A DNA stretch of 64,000 nt from Bradyrhizobium sp. (GCF_004799445.1 NZ_SSNA01000055.1:62001-126000), one strand, 5' to 3'; shown: positions 20,123 to 29,649, counted from the stretch's first letter. Numbers and translations: made by a program. Notes: generated from the letters alone by a model not told the origin.

Positions 20123-21733
20123 ATGACAGCAGCACAGCCAGCCCGCGAGCAGAGCGCCAAGGTGGCCTCGGCGCATGACAAGATTCTGATTGTCGATTTC
20201 GGCAGTCAGGTGACGCAACTGATCGCGCGCAGGGTGCGCGAGGAGGGCGTCTATTCCGAAATAGTGCCGTTCCAGAAGGCGGAAGCGGCGTTTTTGGCCA
20301 TGAAGCCGAAGGCCGTCATCCTCTCCGGCGGCCCTGAATCGGTGCATGAGGCGGGCTCGCCGCGCGCGCCGCAGGCGATCTTCGATTCCGGCGTGCCCGT
20401 GCTCGGCATCTGCTACGGCCAGATGACCATGGCGGCCCAGCTCGGCGGCGAGGTCGAGGGCGGCCACGCCAGAGAATTCGGCCGCGCTGATGTCGAGGTC
20501 AAGGCCGACAGCCGGCTGTTCGATGCCTGCTGGTCGACCGGCGAAAAGCATCCGGTCTGGATGAGCCATGGCGACCGCATCACCAAAATGCCGCCGGGCT
20601 TTGCGGTGGCCGGGGTTTCCGCCAATGCACCATTCGCCGTGATCCAGGACGAGAAGCGCCGGTATTACGGGCTGATGTTCCATCCCGAGGTGGTGCATAC
20701 GCCGGACGGGGCAAAACTGATCCGCAATTTCGTCCGCAAGGTCGCCGGCCTCACCGGCGACTGGACCATGCGTGCCTTCCGCGAGGAAGCGATCGAGAAG
20801 ATCCGCGCCCAGGTCGGCAAGGGCAGGGTGATCTGCGGTCTCTCCGGCGGCGTCGATTCGGCGGTGGCAGCGGTGTTGATCCACGAGGCGATCGGCGACC
20901 AGCTCACCTGCGTGTTCGTCGATCACGGCCTGTTGCGGCTCAAGGAAGCCGAGACCGTGGTCGACCTGTTCCGGCATCACTACAACATCCCGCTGGTTCA
21001 CGTTGATGCGTCGAAGCAATTTCTGGGGGAACTCGCCGGCGTCAGCGATCCCGAACAAAAGCGCAAGACCATCGGCCGGCTGTTCATCGATGTGTTCGAC
21101 GTCGAAGCGAAGAAGATCGCAAAAAAAGGCGAAGGACCGGCGGAGTTTTTGGCGCAGGGCACGCTGTACCCCGACGTGATCGAGAGCGTCTCCTTCACCG
21201 GCGGCCCCTCGGTGACCATCAAGTCGCACCACAATGTCGGCGGTCTCCCGGCGCGCATGAAGATGAAGCTGGTCGAGCCGTTGCGCGAATTGTTCAAGGA
21301 CGAGGTGCGCGTGCTGGGGCGCGAACTCGGCCTGCCCGAAATCTTCGTCGGCCGGCATCCGTTCCCCGGCCCGGGTCTCGCGATCCGCTGCCCCGGCGAG
21401 ATCACACCGGAAAAACTCGAGATCCTGCGCAATGCGGACGCCGTCTACATCGACCAGATCCGCAAGGCCGGCCTCTACGACACGATCTGGCAGGCGTTTG
21501 CGGTGCTGCTGCCGGTCAAGACCGTCGGCGTGATGGGCGACGGGCGCACCTACGAATATGTCGTGGGCCTGCGCGCGGTGACCTCGACCGACGGCATGAC
21601 CGCTGATTTTTATCCGTTCGACATGAAATTCCTGGGCGAAACCGCGACCCGCATCATCAACGAGGTCAAGGGCGTCAATCGGGTGGTTTATGACGTGACG
21701 TCAAAGCCGCCGGGCACGATCGAGTGGGAGTGA
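20123..21733 (+). CDS. guaA: GMP synthase (glutamine-hydrolysing)
   Basis: A 536-residue enzyme that converts XMP to GMP using ATP and glutamine. The N-terminal class I amidotransferase domain has the nucleophile in [12 protein letters not shown] and the partner HPEVVHT. The ATP-pyrophosphatase P-loop is [17 protein letters not shown]. The C-terminal dimerisation domain ends in the conserved [15 protein letters not shown] 20123 is chosen because residues upstream of it do not match the family. Its 3' end (21575-21608) recurs, degraded, at 23879-23912 beyond the SIR2 gene, a sign of insertion at this locus. Confidence 0.97.
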   Translation: MTAAQPAREQSAKVASAHDKILIVDFGSQVTQLIARRVREEGVYSEIVPFQKAEAAFLAMKPKAVILSGGPESVHEAGSPRAPQAIFDSGVPVLGICYGQMTMAAQLGGEVEGGHAREFGRADVEVKADSRLFDACWSTGEKHPVWMSHGDRITKMPPGFAVAGVSANAPFAVIQDEKRRYYGLMFHPEVVHTPDGAKLIRNFVRKVAGLTGDWTMRAFREEAIEKIRAQVGKGRVICGLSGGVDSAVAAVLIHEAIGDQLTCVFVDHGLLRLKEAETVVDLFRHHYNIPLVHVDASKQFLGELAGVSDPEQKRKTIGRLFIDVFDVEAKKIAKKGEGPAEFLAQGTLYPDVIESVSFTGGPSVTIKSHHNVGGLPARMKMKLVEPLRELFKDEVRVLGRELGLPEIFVGRHPFPGPGLAIRCPGEITPEKLEILRNADAVYIDQIRKAGLYDTIWQAFAVLLPVKTVGVMGDGRTYEYVVGLRAVTSTDGMTADFYPFDMKFLGETATRIINEVKGVNRVVYDVTSKPPGTIEWE

Positions 21734-21886
21734 GCGAGGGGACGGTGCGGCTGCTCGCGGGCGCGAATTTGAAGCCGAGGTGCGAAATTCCTGCGCTCGG
21801 CCGGCTTTGATGCGACATCAAACGCAGACGGCGAAGCTGCGACAACCTCTGAAATTGCCTATAGAATACTGAGCTAAGGCAAGTTG

Positions 21887-23563
21887 ATGACGCTCGCCAC
21901 ACTCAAAGCGCTCGCAGCAGATGGGCAGCTCACCGTCCTAGCCGGGGCCGGTATCTCACATGATCCGCCGAGCTGCCTGCCTTTGGCCCGAGAGCTATTG
22001 CGCGGCGCAGCCGAAGCCGTTTCCGCTCCCCTAGAAAAGCGCCTGCAGTCGGCCGTGATAGCGGCGGCCGAAGCTCTGCGCCCAGAGACATTTGCCGAGA
22101 TACTGCTCGGCATTGTGGGACCTAAAGCGTTGGGATTTCTGTCGGTGCTCGCCTCCGACAGTCCAAATGCAAACCACAAAGCGCTTGCCGCCGCGCTCAA
22201 GAATGGGGGTGTTATAGCAACTACCAATTTCGACACACTGATTGAGCAGGCCGCAGCTCAAGTGCAAGTGCCAATTCACGTTGTGGTTTCGACTGAGCGA
22301 TTGAAATTGCGCAGCGCACGAATTTACAAACTTCATGGTACCCTGACCGAGTGCGGCGGCCTGGAGCGATTGGCGCTTTCCTCGGGCCAAGTCGCCCGCA
22401 GACGGACCGGCGCTCTTAGAAAACTTCTTCAGGCCTTATTCCGCGACAGCACAGTCCTTGTCGTGGGGTACAGCGGAATGGATGATTTCGATATCAATCC
22501 ATTGTTGGCGTCCCTTCCTCGTGGAACTGGGCGGGTCGTCTGGATTGATCACGTTGGTGGAGCGTCCTTGCCCCGAGAATTGGAACCGCTCGACCGTTTC
22601 ACGGCCCCATTGGAGTTGAAGGGTGCGGCTGCCCTTTTGACGCAAGCGGATGTGTTTCTTCGTACCGATACGACTAAGGTTCTGTCCTACCTGTTCGGCC
22701 AGCCGCAATTCGCAGCTGAATCAAGAGCAGGAGGTCCGCGCGACAATGATGAGTTATGGCGGAGATGGGCCCAGGCGCTCAAAGCTTCGCCTTTCTTGGT
22801 CTGTGGCCATATCTGTTTGGCGGCTGGCGACCCGAGAACGGCGCTGCAGCTCTTCACCACCGTTGCGCGTCCCAGTGACGGGACATTGAGCGAGAGGGTT
22901 CGCTTCATGCTTGGAGCGGCCGCCTCTCTGCGCCGGCTTGGTCGGCCGGTGGCTGCGCTCAAGTACGGGCAGCGCGCGGTGGCTCTTGCCAACCAGCTGG
23001 GTTCGCCAGCTCTAGAGGCCGAGGCTGCGAAGATCGTTGGCCAACAGCTACGAGTTATGAGCCGATGGCGCGACGCAGCGCACACCTATCTGCTGGCGTT
23101 GCGCCGCCTTCGAAACTGGCCTCGATATCGCGCTCAACAAGAGGAGCTTACTAACGCCTTAGCCATAGCCTTAGATAAGCTCGGGAAGTCGCGTTCCGCA
23201 TTCCGATTGCTAGAGCCGGTTGCTGTGCGGGCACGTCAGGGCGGGCGGCTGGATTTTGCTAGTCGGGCGTTCAATAACCTCGGCCTACAGGCGTCCAACC
23301 TGAACGACCATCCCGCGGCTGAAGCACATTTGGAAGAGAGCTTGCGCCTCAAGCGCTTGCTGAGCATGCCGTCCGGCATCGGCAACACGCTACATAATCT
23401 TGCCTGGCTCGCGCTCAGAACTGAGCGGATTAGCCACGCCCGCTGCAGGGCAATTGAAAGCATTCGCGCTAAGCAACGCTCCGGGTCAGACCGCCACGGC
23501 ATTGCGCAGTCGATGTCGCTTTTGGCCCAGGCCCACCTTCGGCTTGGTCGAGGTCGCGCGTAG
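21887..23563 (+). CDS. SIR2-like domain protein with TPR repeats (predicted anti-phage NADase; probably frameshifted at 3' end)
   Basis: A 558-residue protein. The N-terminal domain is a divergent sirtuin fold: LAGAGIS (residues 18-24), ATTNFD (111-116), YKLHGTL with the catalytic-type histidine (H150) and LVVGYSGMDDFDI (191-203). This pattern is seen in SIR2 effectors of phage-defence systems (ThsA, DSR, SIR2-associated Argonautes), which destroy NAD+. The remainder, about residues 280-558, is an alpha-solenoid with TPR-like repeats (FNNLGLQASNLNDHPAAEAH, for example) that could sense a trigger. The frame ends at TAG 23561, but a TPR-like continuation follows in another frame. Base use is less G+C-rich than guaA next door, suggesting transfer. 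Defence by NAD+ depletion is inference. Confidence 0.8.
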   Translation: MTLATLKALAADGQLTVLAGAGISHDPPSCLPLARELLRGAAEAVSAPLEKRLQSAVIAAAEALRPETFAEILLGIVGPKALGFLSVLASDSPNANHKALAAALKNGGVIATTNFDTLIEQAAAQVQVPIHVVVSTERLKLRSARIYKLHGTLTECGGLERLALSSGQVARRRTGALRKLLQALFRDSTVLVVGYSGMDDFDINPLLASLPRGTGRVVWIDHVGGASLPRELEPLDRFTAPLELKGAAALLTQADVFLRTDTTKVLSYLFGQPQFAAESRAGGPRDNDELWRRWAQALKASPFLVCGHICLAAGDPRTALQLFTTVARPSDGTLSERVRFMLGAAASLRRLGRPVAALKYGQRAVALANQLGSPALEAEAAKIVGQQLRVMSRWRDAAHTYLLALRRLRNWPRYRAQQEELTNALAIALDKLGKSRSAFRLLEPVAVRARQGGRLDFASRAFNNLGLQASNLNDHPAAEAHLEESLRLKRLLSMPSGIGNTLHNLAWLALRTERISHARCRAIESIRAKQRSGSDRHGIAQSMSLLAQAHLRLGRGRA

Positions 23564-23823
23564 CTAAGCGTTATGCTTTGGCAGCATACGGGCCGCTCCT
23601 GGAAGCCCGCGATAAGTTCGGCGCTGCCGAAGCGGCTCTAGCAATGGCACTGTCGGAGAACAAAGATCAGCGAGCAAAATGGCGCAGACGCGCCTCGGCG
23701 CTCGCCAATGCGCTTCCGCTCACCCCGGAAGTCGCTCGGCTAAAGGACGCAATTATGCGCGGCTCATTTCATTTGGTCGGGGAGAGCTCGCAACGGTTCC
23801 ACGCTCCGTCAACGTCCCTTTAG
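23551..23823 (+). pseudogene. Frameshifted C-terminal continuation of the SIR2-TPR gene
   Basis: In the frame that starts at 23551 the sequence stays open to 23823 and encodes about 90 residues, including AKRYALAAYGPLLEARDKFG and AAEAALAMALSENKDQ. The Ala/Tyr/Leu spacing is TPR-like and fits directly onto the end of the upstream protein, whose last repeat is cut short. One lost base near 23545-23560 would explain the break. It may instead be a true terminus followed by dead sequence; it has no start codon or ribosome site of its own other than a weak TTG at 23578. Confidence 0.6.
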
Positions 23824-24211
23824 GTGTCCCCGCATTCGGCCACAAGGAGCCGAAGCCAAGCCGGCTGCGAATCGCGGAGCGGTGACATCGACCGACGGCA
23901 TGACCGCAGATTGAGACGCGATTGCGACTCCGTTTTAACGTGAAATTGGATTAGGCTTTCCGCTAGAATTGCAGCTCGTAGCTCGCAGGGCGCAATAGCG
24001 AAGCGTATTGCGCCACCGTGCAGGGATTGGAGGACTACCGCCCTGCCAGTCCACCTTCGCGCTACACTGGTGGCGTCGTCGACGTGTCGGGAATTTTTCA
24101 GGAGCGGAGAATGACGCCGACGCGATGGCCACCATGCAGAAAGCGGAAGGGCAGGTCGTCGCTATATGGGAGTAAATCATCATCGAGTCCCTTCGGTCAG
24201 CGTCGGCTTCG
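23824..24211. other. Gap with guaA-tail remnant and partial repeat
   Basis: This 388-bp non-coding stretch between the SIR2 and nuclease genes contains a degraded guaA 3' fragment (23879-23948, separate entry). It also holds a partial copy of the cgcaatagcg...gtattgcgcca repeat at about 23973-24033. A short open frame ends at 24178 (GNFSGAENDADAMATMQ...), which could be the tail of a lost gene but has no family match I recognise. Confidence 0.55.
23879..23948 (+). pseudogene. Remnant of guaA 3' end
   Basis: Positions 23879-23912 match guaA 21575-21608 at 32 of 34 bases (gcggtgac-x-tcgaccgacggcatgaccgc-x-gatt). The following bases keep short matches (tccgtt, then tgaaatt) to the next ~25 bases of guaA, in the same order. 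It is a direct repeat of the guaA end lying 2,304 bp downstream of the original, and it brackets the SIR2 gene. Confidence 0.75.
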
Positions 24212-26414
24212 ATGATGAAGACTGACGAGGGGGCCGTGGCTAAGGGAGATATCGTCATTCGCAGCGAGCAGGAAGTCTTTGGCGAACTGGATGCCCTGTG
24301 TGGCTCGCCGGGCTACATACATGTGCTGGCCTACCTCTCCTACCGCGATAACCTAATCTCCTATGATGGCCAAATGACCAACGAGGATATGGCCGCCTCA
24401 TATGTGCCCGAGCGAACGATCAGGACCGAGTTCTCGACACTCATGGGCTTGATGTTGAAACACCCGATTGATTTCAGCGTTCCGACGCCACCTGATATGC
24501 AGGAGCTTGTCGATAAGACGGAAGGCCTTCTAGGCGAGTTACACTCCTGTTTGAATGAGCCCATGTTTGAAGGGATCAAGCAGACGGTGACAGCCCAGCA
24601 GGGGGGGCCCCCCAATCGCCGAGACCGCCAGCCTTTTTCAGCGCGGCGACGTACTAAGGGAGCCGATCTTTTACGGCGGTGAATCGGCCTACAGCTTCCA
24701 GTATCGCGATTTGGCGCTCGACCGCTACGCCAAGGACGATGATTGGCTGTATACCAACAAGGGCTTTCGTATCGCCGATGGCCACTCTATGGCGAGGGCG
24801 CTCACGCAACTTCTGAATCGGAAGATGCTTGAGACGATCGAGGGCATGAGGTACCTGCATCCGTCGCATTGGACTGCACTACCGGGGTTCACCTTCTCGT
24901 GCGATGAAATTGCTACAGAAGCAGGTGTCACTCCCGAATTGGCGTCTGCCGTCCTCGCCGCATTTACCGCACCCGAATCGCCGACGAACAGGAATTTTAC
25001 CTCATTGGGCGATTTCAATATCGCCAATGCCTTACCAATACTGCGGTGCCCGTCTGGCGATTATATATCGCTGCAGGCATACGGCGTCGTTGAAGCCTTG
25101 TATGACTCCCCATTTTACTGGATGGCCGCTGACAAGTCTTACAAGGACATTGCCTTCGCTAATCGGGGCGCATTCACCGAAGCCTTCGTGGCGAGGCGGC
25201 TTACCACAATCTTTGGTGCCGAAAACGTCTATTGCAATGTAAACATTTTTGGCAAAGGCCGCCACATCGGCGAGATCGACGTGTTGGTGCTGTTCGCGGA
25301 CCGCGCGGTCGTGATCCAGTGCAAATCCAAGAAGCTGACTTTAGAGGCGCGCAAAGGCAATGACCTTCAGCTGCGCGACGACTTCAAGAAGTCGGTACAG
25401 GATGCTTACGATCAAGCGTACCTTTGTGCGATATCACTGAGTAATCCAGCTCTCGAGTTTATCGGTGAACATGGAGGCAAAATCAACCTCCCGACACTAC
25501 GTGAGATTTACCCGGTTTGCGTGGTCTCCGATCATTATCCGGCATTGGCCGTGCAGACGCGCGAGTTCCTAAAATACGAGACGGACGAGACAATCCAAGT
25601 TCCACTTATCGCGGACGTGTTTTTGATCGATGTGCTCGCGGAGATGCTGCCCAGCCCGTTGCGGTTGCTGAGCTACATCAACCGACGCGTCAACTATGGC
25701 GAGCGCGTAGCCTCGATCAATGAATTGACCATCCTGGCGTACCATCTTCGCCAGAACCTCTGGATCGACGACAAAACCGATATGGTCATGCTCGCGGAGG
25801 AGATCGCAGTCGAACTCGACACAGCCATGACGGTCCGGCGCGAAGGCATAGAGGGGCCGAGGACCCCCAACGGCATCCTTACTCGATTGGATGGGACGTT
25901 GGTCGGGCGGATGCTTAGAGCAATCGAAAATCGCGCCGAGGCTGCCTTAGTGGACCTTGGTTTCATGCTCCTGACTCTTGGCGACGAGTCGCTCGACGAC
26001 CTGAACAGGGGGCTCAAGGAAATCGCCCAGCGGACAAGAAAAGATGGCGAACTCCATGATTTCACGCTTAGTTTCGAAAAGGGTAACACAGGTCTCACCG
26101 TTCATTGCGGATCACTCCCCAACGTGGTGGCAGCTAAGACACTGGCGGCACATTGTCAGCGAAGAAAATACGTGTGCCGCGCCGATAGTTGGTTCGGCCT
26201 TGTCGTCCGGGCGGATGACGGTCTCCCCAAGTTTGGGCTCAATCTTCGCTTCCCCTGGAAACAGGATGACGTGATGGACGAAGCTACCAAGGGTATGGCG
26301 CGTGTCGGAACACTGCGTCGCGGCGCCTCTATGTTCAAGTCCCGCAGCATTGGACGCAATGAACTCTGTCCCTGCGGGAGCGGCAAGAAGTTCAAAAAAT
26401 GCTGCATCGGGTAA
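24212..26414 (+). pseudogene. NERD/PD-(D/E)XK-like nuclease-related protein with C-terminal SEC-C motif, split by a frameshift at a G7C6 tract
   Basis: Two frames, 24212-24682 and one open from about 24601 to 26414, join into a single ~733-residue protein if one base is removed from the run of seven G and six C at 24601-24613. The joined sequence then reads QQGGPPIAETASLFQRGD without a break. The middle of the protein has a nuclease-type core: a glutamate in FTEAFVARRL, then GEIDVLVLFADRAVVIQCKS, the D-x(n)-(E/Q)xK pattern of restriction-like folds, closest to NERD domains. The C terminus GRNELCPCGSGKKFKKCC is a SEC-C zinc motif. Together with the SIR2 gene it suggests a defence cassette. Whether the frameshift is real, a sequencing error or a switch cannot be told here. 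Confidence 0.7.
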
Positions 26415-26442
26415 ATCATCGGCTGTCGGCTCCAGACCACGA

Positions 26443-26691
26443 ATGACCACTTCCCGCTATCGCTGGGTGATCGTCGCGGCCGGGGGCCCGCTCGGCTGTT
26501 TCGCGATCGGCGGCATGTTTTCGTTGCCCGTGTTCCTGCAACCGATCGCGCGGGATACCGGCTGGTCGGTCACCGGCGTGTCCAGAGCCATGACGATCGC
26601 CTTCCTCGCCATGGCATTCACCAGCATGATCTGGGGCACCTTGTCCGACTGGTTCGGGCCGCTGCCAGTGGTGCTGACGGAACTACGGTGA
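26443..26691 (+). pseudogene. Truncated copy of MFS transporter 5' end
   Basis: An 82-residue frame starting MTTSRYRWVIVAAGG that is nearly identical to the first ~79 residues of the intact MFS gene at 35448. The DNA match runs from 26434 to 26680 (247 bp, constant offset of 9,005 bp) and includes the ten bases before the ATG. After gtgctgacgg the sequence diverges and hits a stop four codons later. Only two to three membrane segments remain, so no transport function is expected. Confidence 0.9.
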
Positions 26692-27390
26692 CAGTGCACT
26701 AAACTTGCCGAAGACTGTACCCCAAAGCTGCATTCTTTTCCCGCCTACATGCAATCCACGGCCGCCACGGCAAGGGGCGCTGTGGATTGTTTCGCTTCGC
26801 TCGCAATGACGAATGAGCGTTGTCGCATGCGACCAATCGACCCGACGGGCAAATCACCAAAAGTCTGTCCAGCCTTTGCTGCAAAAATATTTCGCTTTCG
26901 CCGTCGGGCAAATCACTGATTTGAATCCGCGCGTCTCACGGCGGATGAGGGGCGGGTCGCGATCGTCACGAACGTTGCGGTGAGATGCGGTGGACGCTGA
27001 TGTCACGAAGACGAACGTGGCCGAGGCGGACGGCGAAGTCGTGTGGTCCTGACGCCCCGACGCTGGCGTCAAGTGTGCGAATTCGTTCGCATGCGACGGT
27101 GGCAAGAAAGCCCGGTCACCGGGGAGAGCGCGTTATAAGCCGTAAAACCATTGCGCAGGGAAGGCCGGATTGCCTCCGCTGAACCTGTATGCTCGTGTGC
27201 GTTTTCTTGTTGCCATTTGCACGCGAGACCGCGGGTGCAGCGCGCACCCGGCTTTCCCTGCGCCCTCTGTCTATCGAGGGTGAAAGGTTACGCAAACCTC
27301 GGGCATCTCATGCCGCGAGAATGCGGACCCATGCCCTCGTGCTGTTTGACAATTTAAAATCAGAAGACGGCCATCCCCAGCGTCGGGCGC
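26692..27390. repeat. Partial REP plus copy 1 of a ~530-bp dispersed Bradyrhizobium repeat
   Basis: No gene is supported in these 699 bp. A partial REP is at 26751-26810, followed at once by a long dispersed repeat (about 26821-27350). The latter's blocks are gacgggcaaatcaccaaaag, gcgcgtctcacggcggatga, gtcgtgtggtcctgacgccc, gcccggtcaccggggagag and cacccggctttccctgcgcc. The second copy is at 38391-38933 in the same orientation and also directly follows a REP. Frames inside it are widely annotated as hypothetical proteins but keep no coding pattern between the two copies. Confidence 0.8.
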
Positions 27391-28242
27391 TCATGCCAAC
27401 GCGGAGAACGTCGATCCGGGTGAGCTGACCCGGGTCGATTGTGCGGACACCGACGCCGCCGATTGCTCCACGCTGATCTGGCCAGTTGCATAATTGACCA
27501 GGAACGTGATCGACGATGACTGGGCGCTCACCGAGCTTGTCGAGATCGAGCCGGTTGACGGCGAGGATATCGAAGCGCTGCTTGCCGTGGCTGTGTTCCG
27601 CGTGATCGTGATGGCGTCCAAGGCCTCATTGTTGTTGTTGGGAATGCCGGCGCCGATCCCGACACCAGCAGTCGCCCCGCTGCCACCGGCGGCTCCGTCA
27701 CTCGGCCCGAAATGCTTGTCGAAGGCTTGAACGCCGTTTCCACTCAGCTCGATCCCGTAAAACTGCGTGCTGGCATTGGTATCGAGCGTCAAGGTGTAGC
27801 CGTCGATGGTCACGCTGTTCGACAGGCTCTTGGTGGGCGTAAATGGCTGGAACGGCTGCGGCTGATTGGCGTCGGCGAGCGCGTTGATCTGCGCCACGAT
27901 CGCCTCGACCTTCGAGCCCGTTATTGGCGGTGTGCCGGTGGTGCTGGTGTCGTTGGTCGCGGTTGTCGTGGCGCCGGTACCGTCGCTGTTGACGCGGTGG
28001 GCCTCGACATAGGCTCGCAGATTGTCGGCCGCGGTCTGATCGGACTGGGCCCTGGCGGCGGCCGCCGCCTTCGCCTGATCGGATAGGGTGATGAAGGTTG
28101 CGGGACCACTCGATGTCGTGCTGGGCGAGGCCGCAGAATTCGGGCTCGCGGCGACAGGGGTCGGGGTTGCGTCAGAGCCGCCGGAAATCAGCTGAGCCAG
28201 CGAGGCGCCGATCGACGGCGGAGTTGCAGAAATCGTTGTCAA
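27391..28242 (-). CDS. Low-complexity Ser/Thr/Ala-rich hypothetical protein
   Basis: A 283-residue protein rich in Ser, Thr, Ala and Asn, with long disordered-looking stretches at both ends (ASPNSAASPSTTSSGPATFI; SSASISSPSTGSISTSSVSA). A more ordered centre carries SNSVTIDGYTLTLDTNASTQ and a Gly-rich linker. It has no classical signal peptide. The start is TTG at 28242, supported by GGAGG (28248-28252 on the other strand) five bases before it and no better ATG. The composition resembles secreted or flagellum-associated proteins, but I do not recognise a domain and give no function. Confidence 0.65.
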   Translation of the reverse strand: MTTISATPPSIGASLAQLISGGSDATPTPVAASPNSAASPSTTSSGPATFITLSDQAKAAAAARAQSDQTAADNLRAYVEAHRVNSDGTGATTTATNDTSTTGTPPITGSKVEAIVAQINALADANQPQPFQPFTPTKSLSNSVTIDGYTLTLDTNASTQFYGIELSGNGVQAFDKHFGPSDGAAGGSGATAGVGIGAGIPNNNNEALDAITITRNTATASSASISSPSTGSISTSSVSAQSSSITFLVNYATGQISVEQSAASVSAQSTRVSSPGSTFSALA

Positions 28243-28330
28243 AGGGACCTCCGCAAGTTGCGCCTTTCGTAGATACGACCTTGCTGGATGTAAGTTAAGA
28301 ATGCCTGAATTCAGCGGCGCAAGAGCCGCC

Positions 28331-28432
28331 GGGTCGCGCGAATGCGCGCCCGATGACAGGCTCGGCGTCTTGCGACGTCGTGCAAGGGTCGGTGGATTGC
28401 GCTTCGCTCATCCATCCCGCGCGCTGCCGTGG
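28331..28432. repeat. Fragments of two repeat families
   Basis: 28331-28363 matches the ~33-bp module gggtcgcgcgaatgcgcgcc... that is inserted in the REPs at 19165 and 19504. 28391-28425 is a partial copy of the ggtggatt...cttcgc...atcca repeat family. They lie between the two leftward genes at 27391 and 28441. Confidence 0.65.
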
Positions 28433-28440
28433 GCCGCCGG

Positions 28441-29505
28441 TCACACTGGGCTGGAACCACCCGCCACGATCTTCTCGTTCAGTTTGTGATCCACGATCTC
28501 GACCGTGCGGTCGATCTCGGCATTGGGCATGCCGAGCTGCTGGGCGATCAGCTTCACCAGCAGGTCGACCCGCTCGATGAAGGGGGCGCCGCTGGCCACC
28601 GCGCGGGCCGCCGAGGAGGGTTTGAGCAGGCTTTCCGCCGCCTTGGCATATTTTTCGAAGGGAACCTGGTCCTTCGGGTCGGCGCCGAGGCGCCGGGCGA
28701 TGGCGTCGACATGGTCGTAGATCGACTGCGAGAGCTTCAGATCGCTGTGCACGGCGTCGCGGATCGAGCGCGGTTCGTGCAGCGTGATGCAGCGGTAATT
28801 CCCGGTCAGCAACATCGACCATTTGGCCAGCGGCACGAACAGCGAATCGAACACCTTGAGTTTTACGGGAACGTCCAGCCCATCGAGTTTCACCGCGTCG
28901 ATGTCGGCTTCCAGCTCGCGAAGCAGCAAATTGTGTTTCTCGTCTTCGAAAACCGACGCCTTGAAGTTCGTGGCGAGGCCGACATGAAGCACATTCGCCG
29001 CCTCTTCCGGCGGACGGAAGGCCTGCGGATCGGGCGAGCACAGCGTCACCAGGCCCGGCTTGAACCGTTCCCAGATCTGGGCATTGGTGTAGGCCTCCTC
29101 CAGATCCATGTCCGCCAGCGCCGGAATCCGCTTGAGATAGGGCAGCGGCGGCATGTTCATGATCGACAGACACGGCAGCTTCGCCGCGGCGATCTTGATC
29201 ATCAGCACCCGGATCGTATGGTTGGTGTATTGCGGTTCCTGCATCGCCAGACCCACCAGATCATACCGCGAAACGTCGACGTCGCCGGGCGTCACCGCGT
29301 CGAGTTTGCCGGGCAGATTGCGGGAGAAGATTGCCCGGTGCATCGCCTCGTCGCGCAGCTTGATGCGAACCTGGGTGCCGTCGCGGTTGATGAGTTCCGC
29401 CGTATTCTTGCGGCAAACCAGCGTCACGTTGTGACCCGCCATCAACAGCTTGGTCGCCAGCAATGAGCCATACGAGGCTCCCAGGATCAGAATGTTGCGC
29501 GCCAT
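28441..29505 (-). CDS. Ketopantoate-reductase-like (PanE/ApbA) NAD(P)-binding protein
   Basis: A 354-residue protein with an N-terminal Rossmann motif ILILGASYGSLLATKLLMAG (residues about 4-23) and the VTLVCRKNTAELINRDG segment typical of 2-dehydropantoate 2-reductase relatives. A helical C-terminal domain follows. It is longer than authentic PanE (about 300), and the conserved lysine/asparagine catalytic context is not obvious, so a paralogous 2-oxoacid reductase is more likely than pantothenate synthesis. ATG 29503-29505 has GTGGAG about 11 bases upstream. Confidence 0.7.
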   Translation of the reverse strand: MARNILILGASYGSLLATKLLMAGHNVTLVCRKNTAELINRDGTQVRIKLRDEAMHRAIFSRNLPGKLDAVTPGDVDVSRYDLVGLAMQEPQYTNHTIRVLMIKIAAAKLPCLSIMNMPPLPYLKRIPALADMDLEEAYTNAQIWERFKPGLVTLCSPDPQAFRPPEEAANVLHVGLATNFKASVFEDEKHNLLLRELEADIDAVKLDGLDVPVKLKVFDSLFVPLAKWSMLLTGNYRCITLHEPRSIRDAVHSDLKLSQSIYDHVDAIARRLGADPKDQVPFEKYAKAAESLLKPSSAARAVASGAPFIERVDLLVKLIAQQLGMPNAEIDRTVEIVDHKLNEKIVAGGSSPV

Positions 29506-29649
29506 AATTTTATGCTCCACCGATTAGCTAACGCGCCCCGCCGCAGGCTGAAAAATTTCCTGCCGGGATCCACCTCGGTGCCTAGCGCAAATCGATAGGC
29601 ATGACAATCACATCGCGAGTTCCGATGTCATCTCGGCCCCGCCTTCGTC

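Noticed and set aside
21734..21886. Possible terminator after guaA (gccgag ... ctcggc stem)
   Set aside because: The stem is only six base pairs with mismatches around it and no T-run follows.
24100..24178. Short frame ending GNFSGAENDADAMATMQKA... before the nuclease gene
   Set aside because: Looks peptide-like, but has no start codon, ribosome site or recognised family; at most the tail of a lost gene.
28295..29173. 292-codon minus-strand frame overlapping the ketopantoate-reductase-like gene
   Set aside because: Same strand but a different frame, Arg/Gly/Ala-rich and crossing the repeat fragments; the frame from 29505 has the Rossmann motif.
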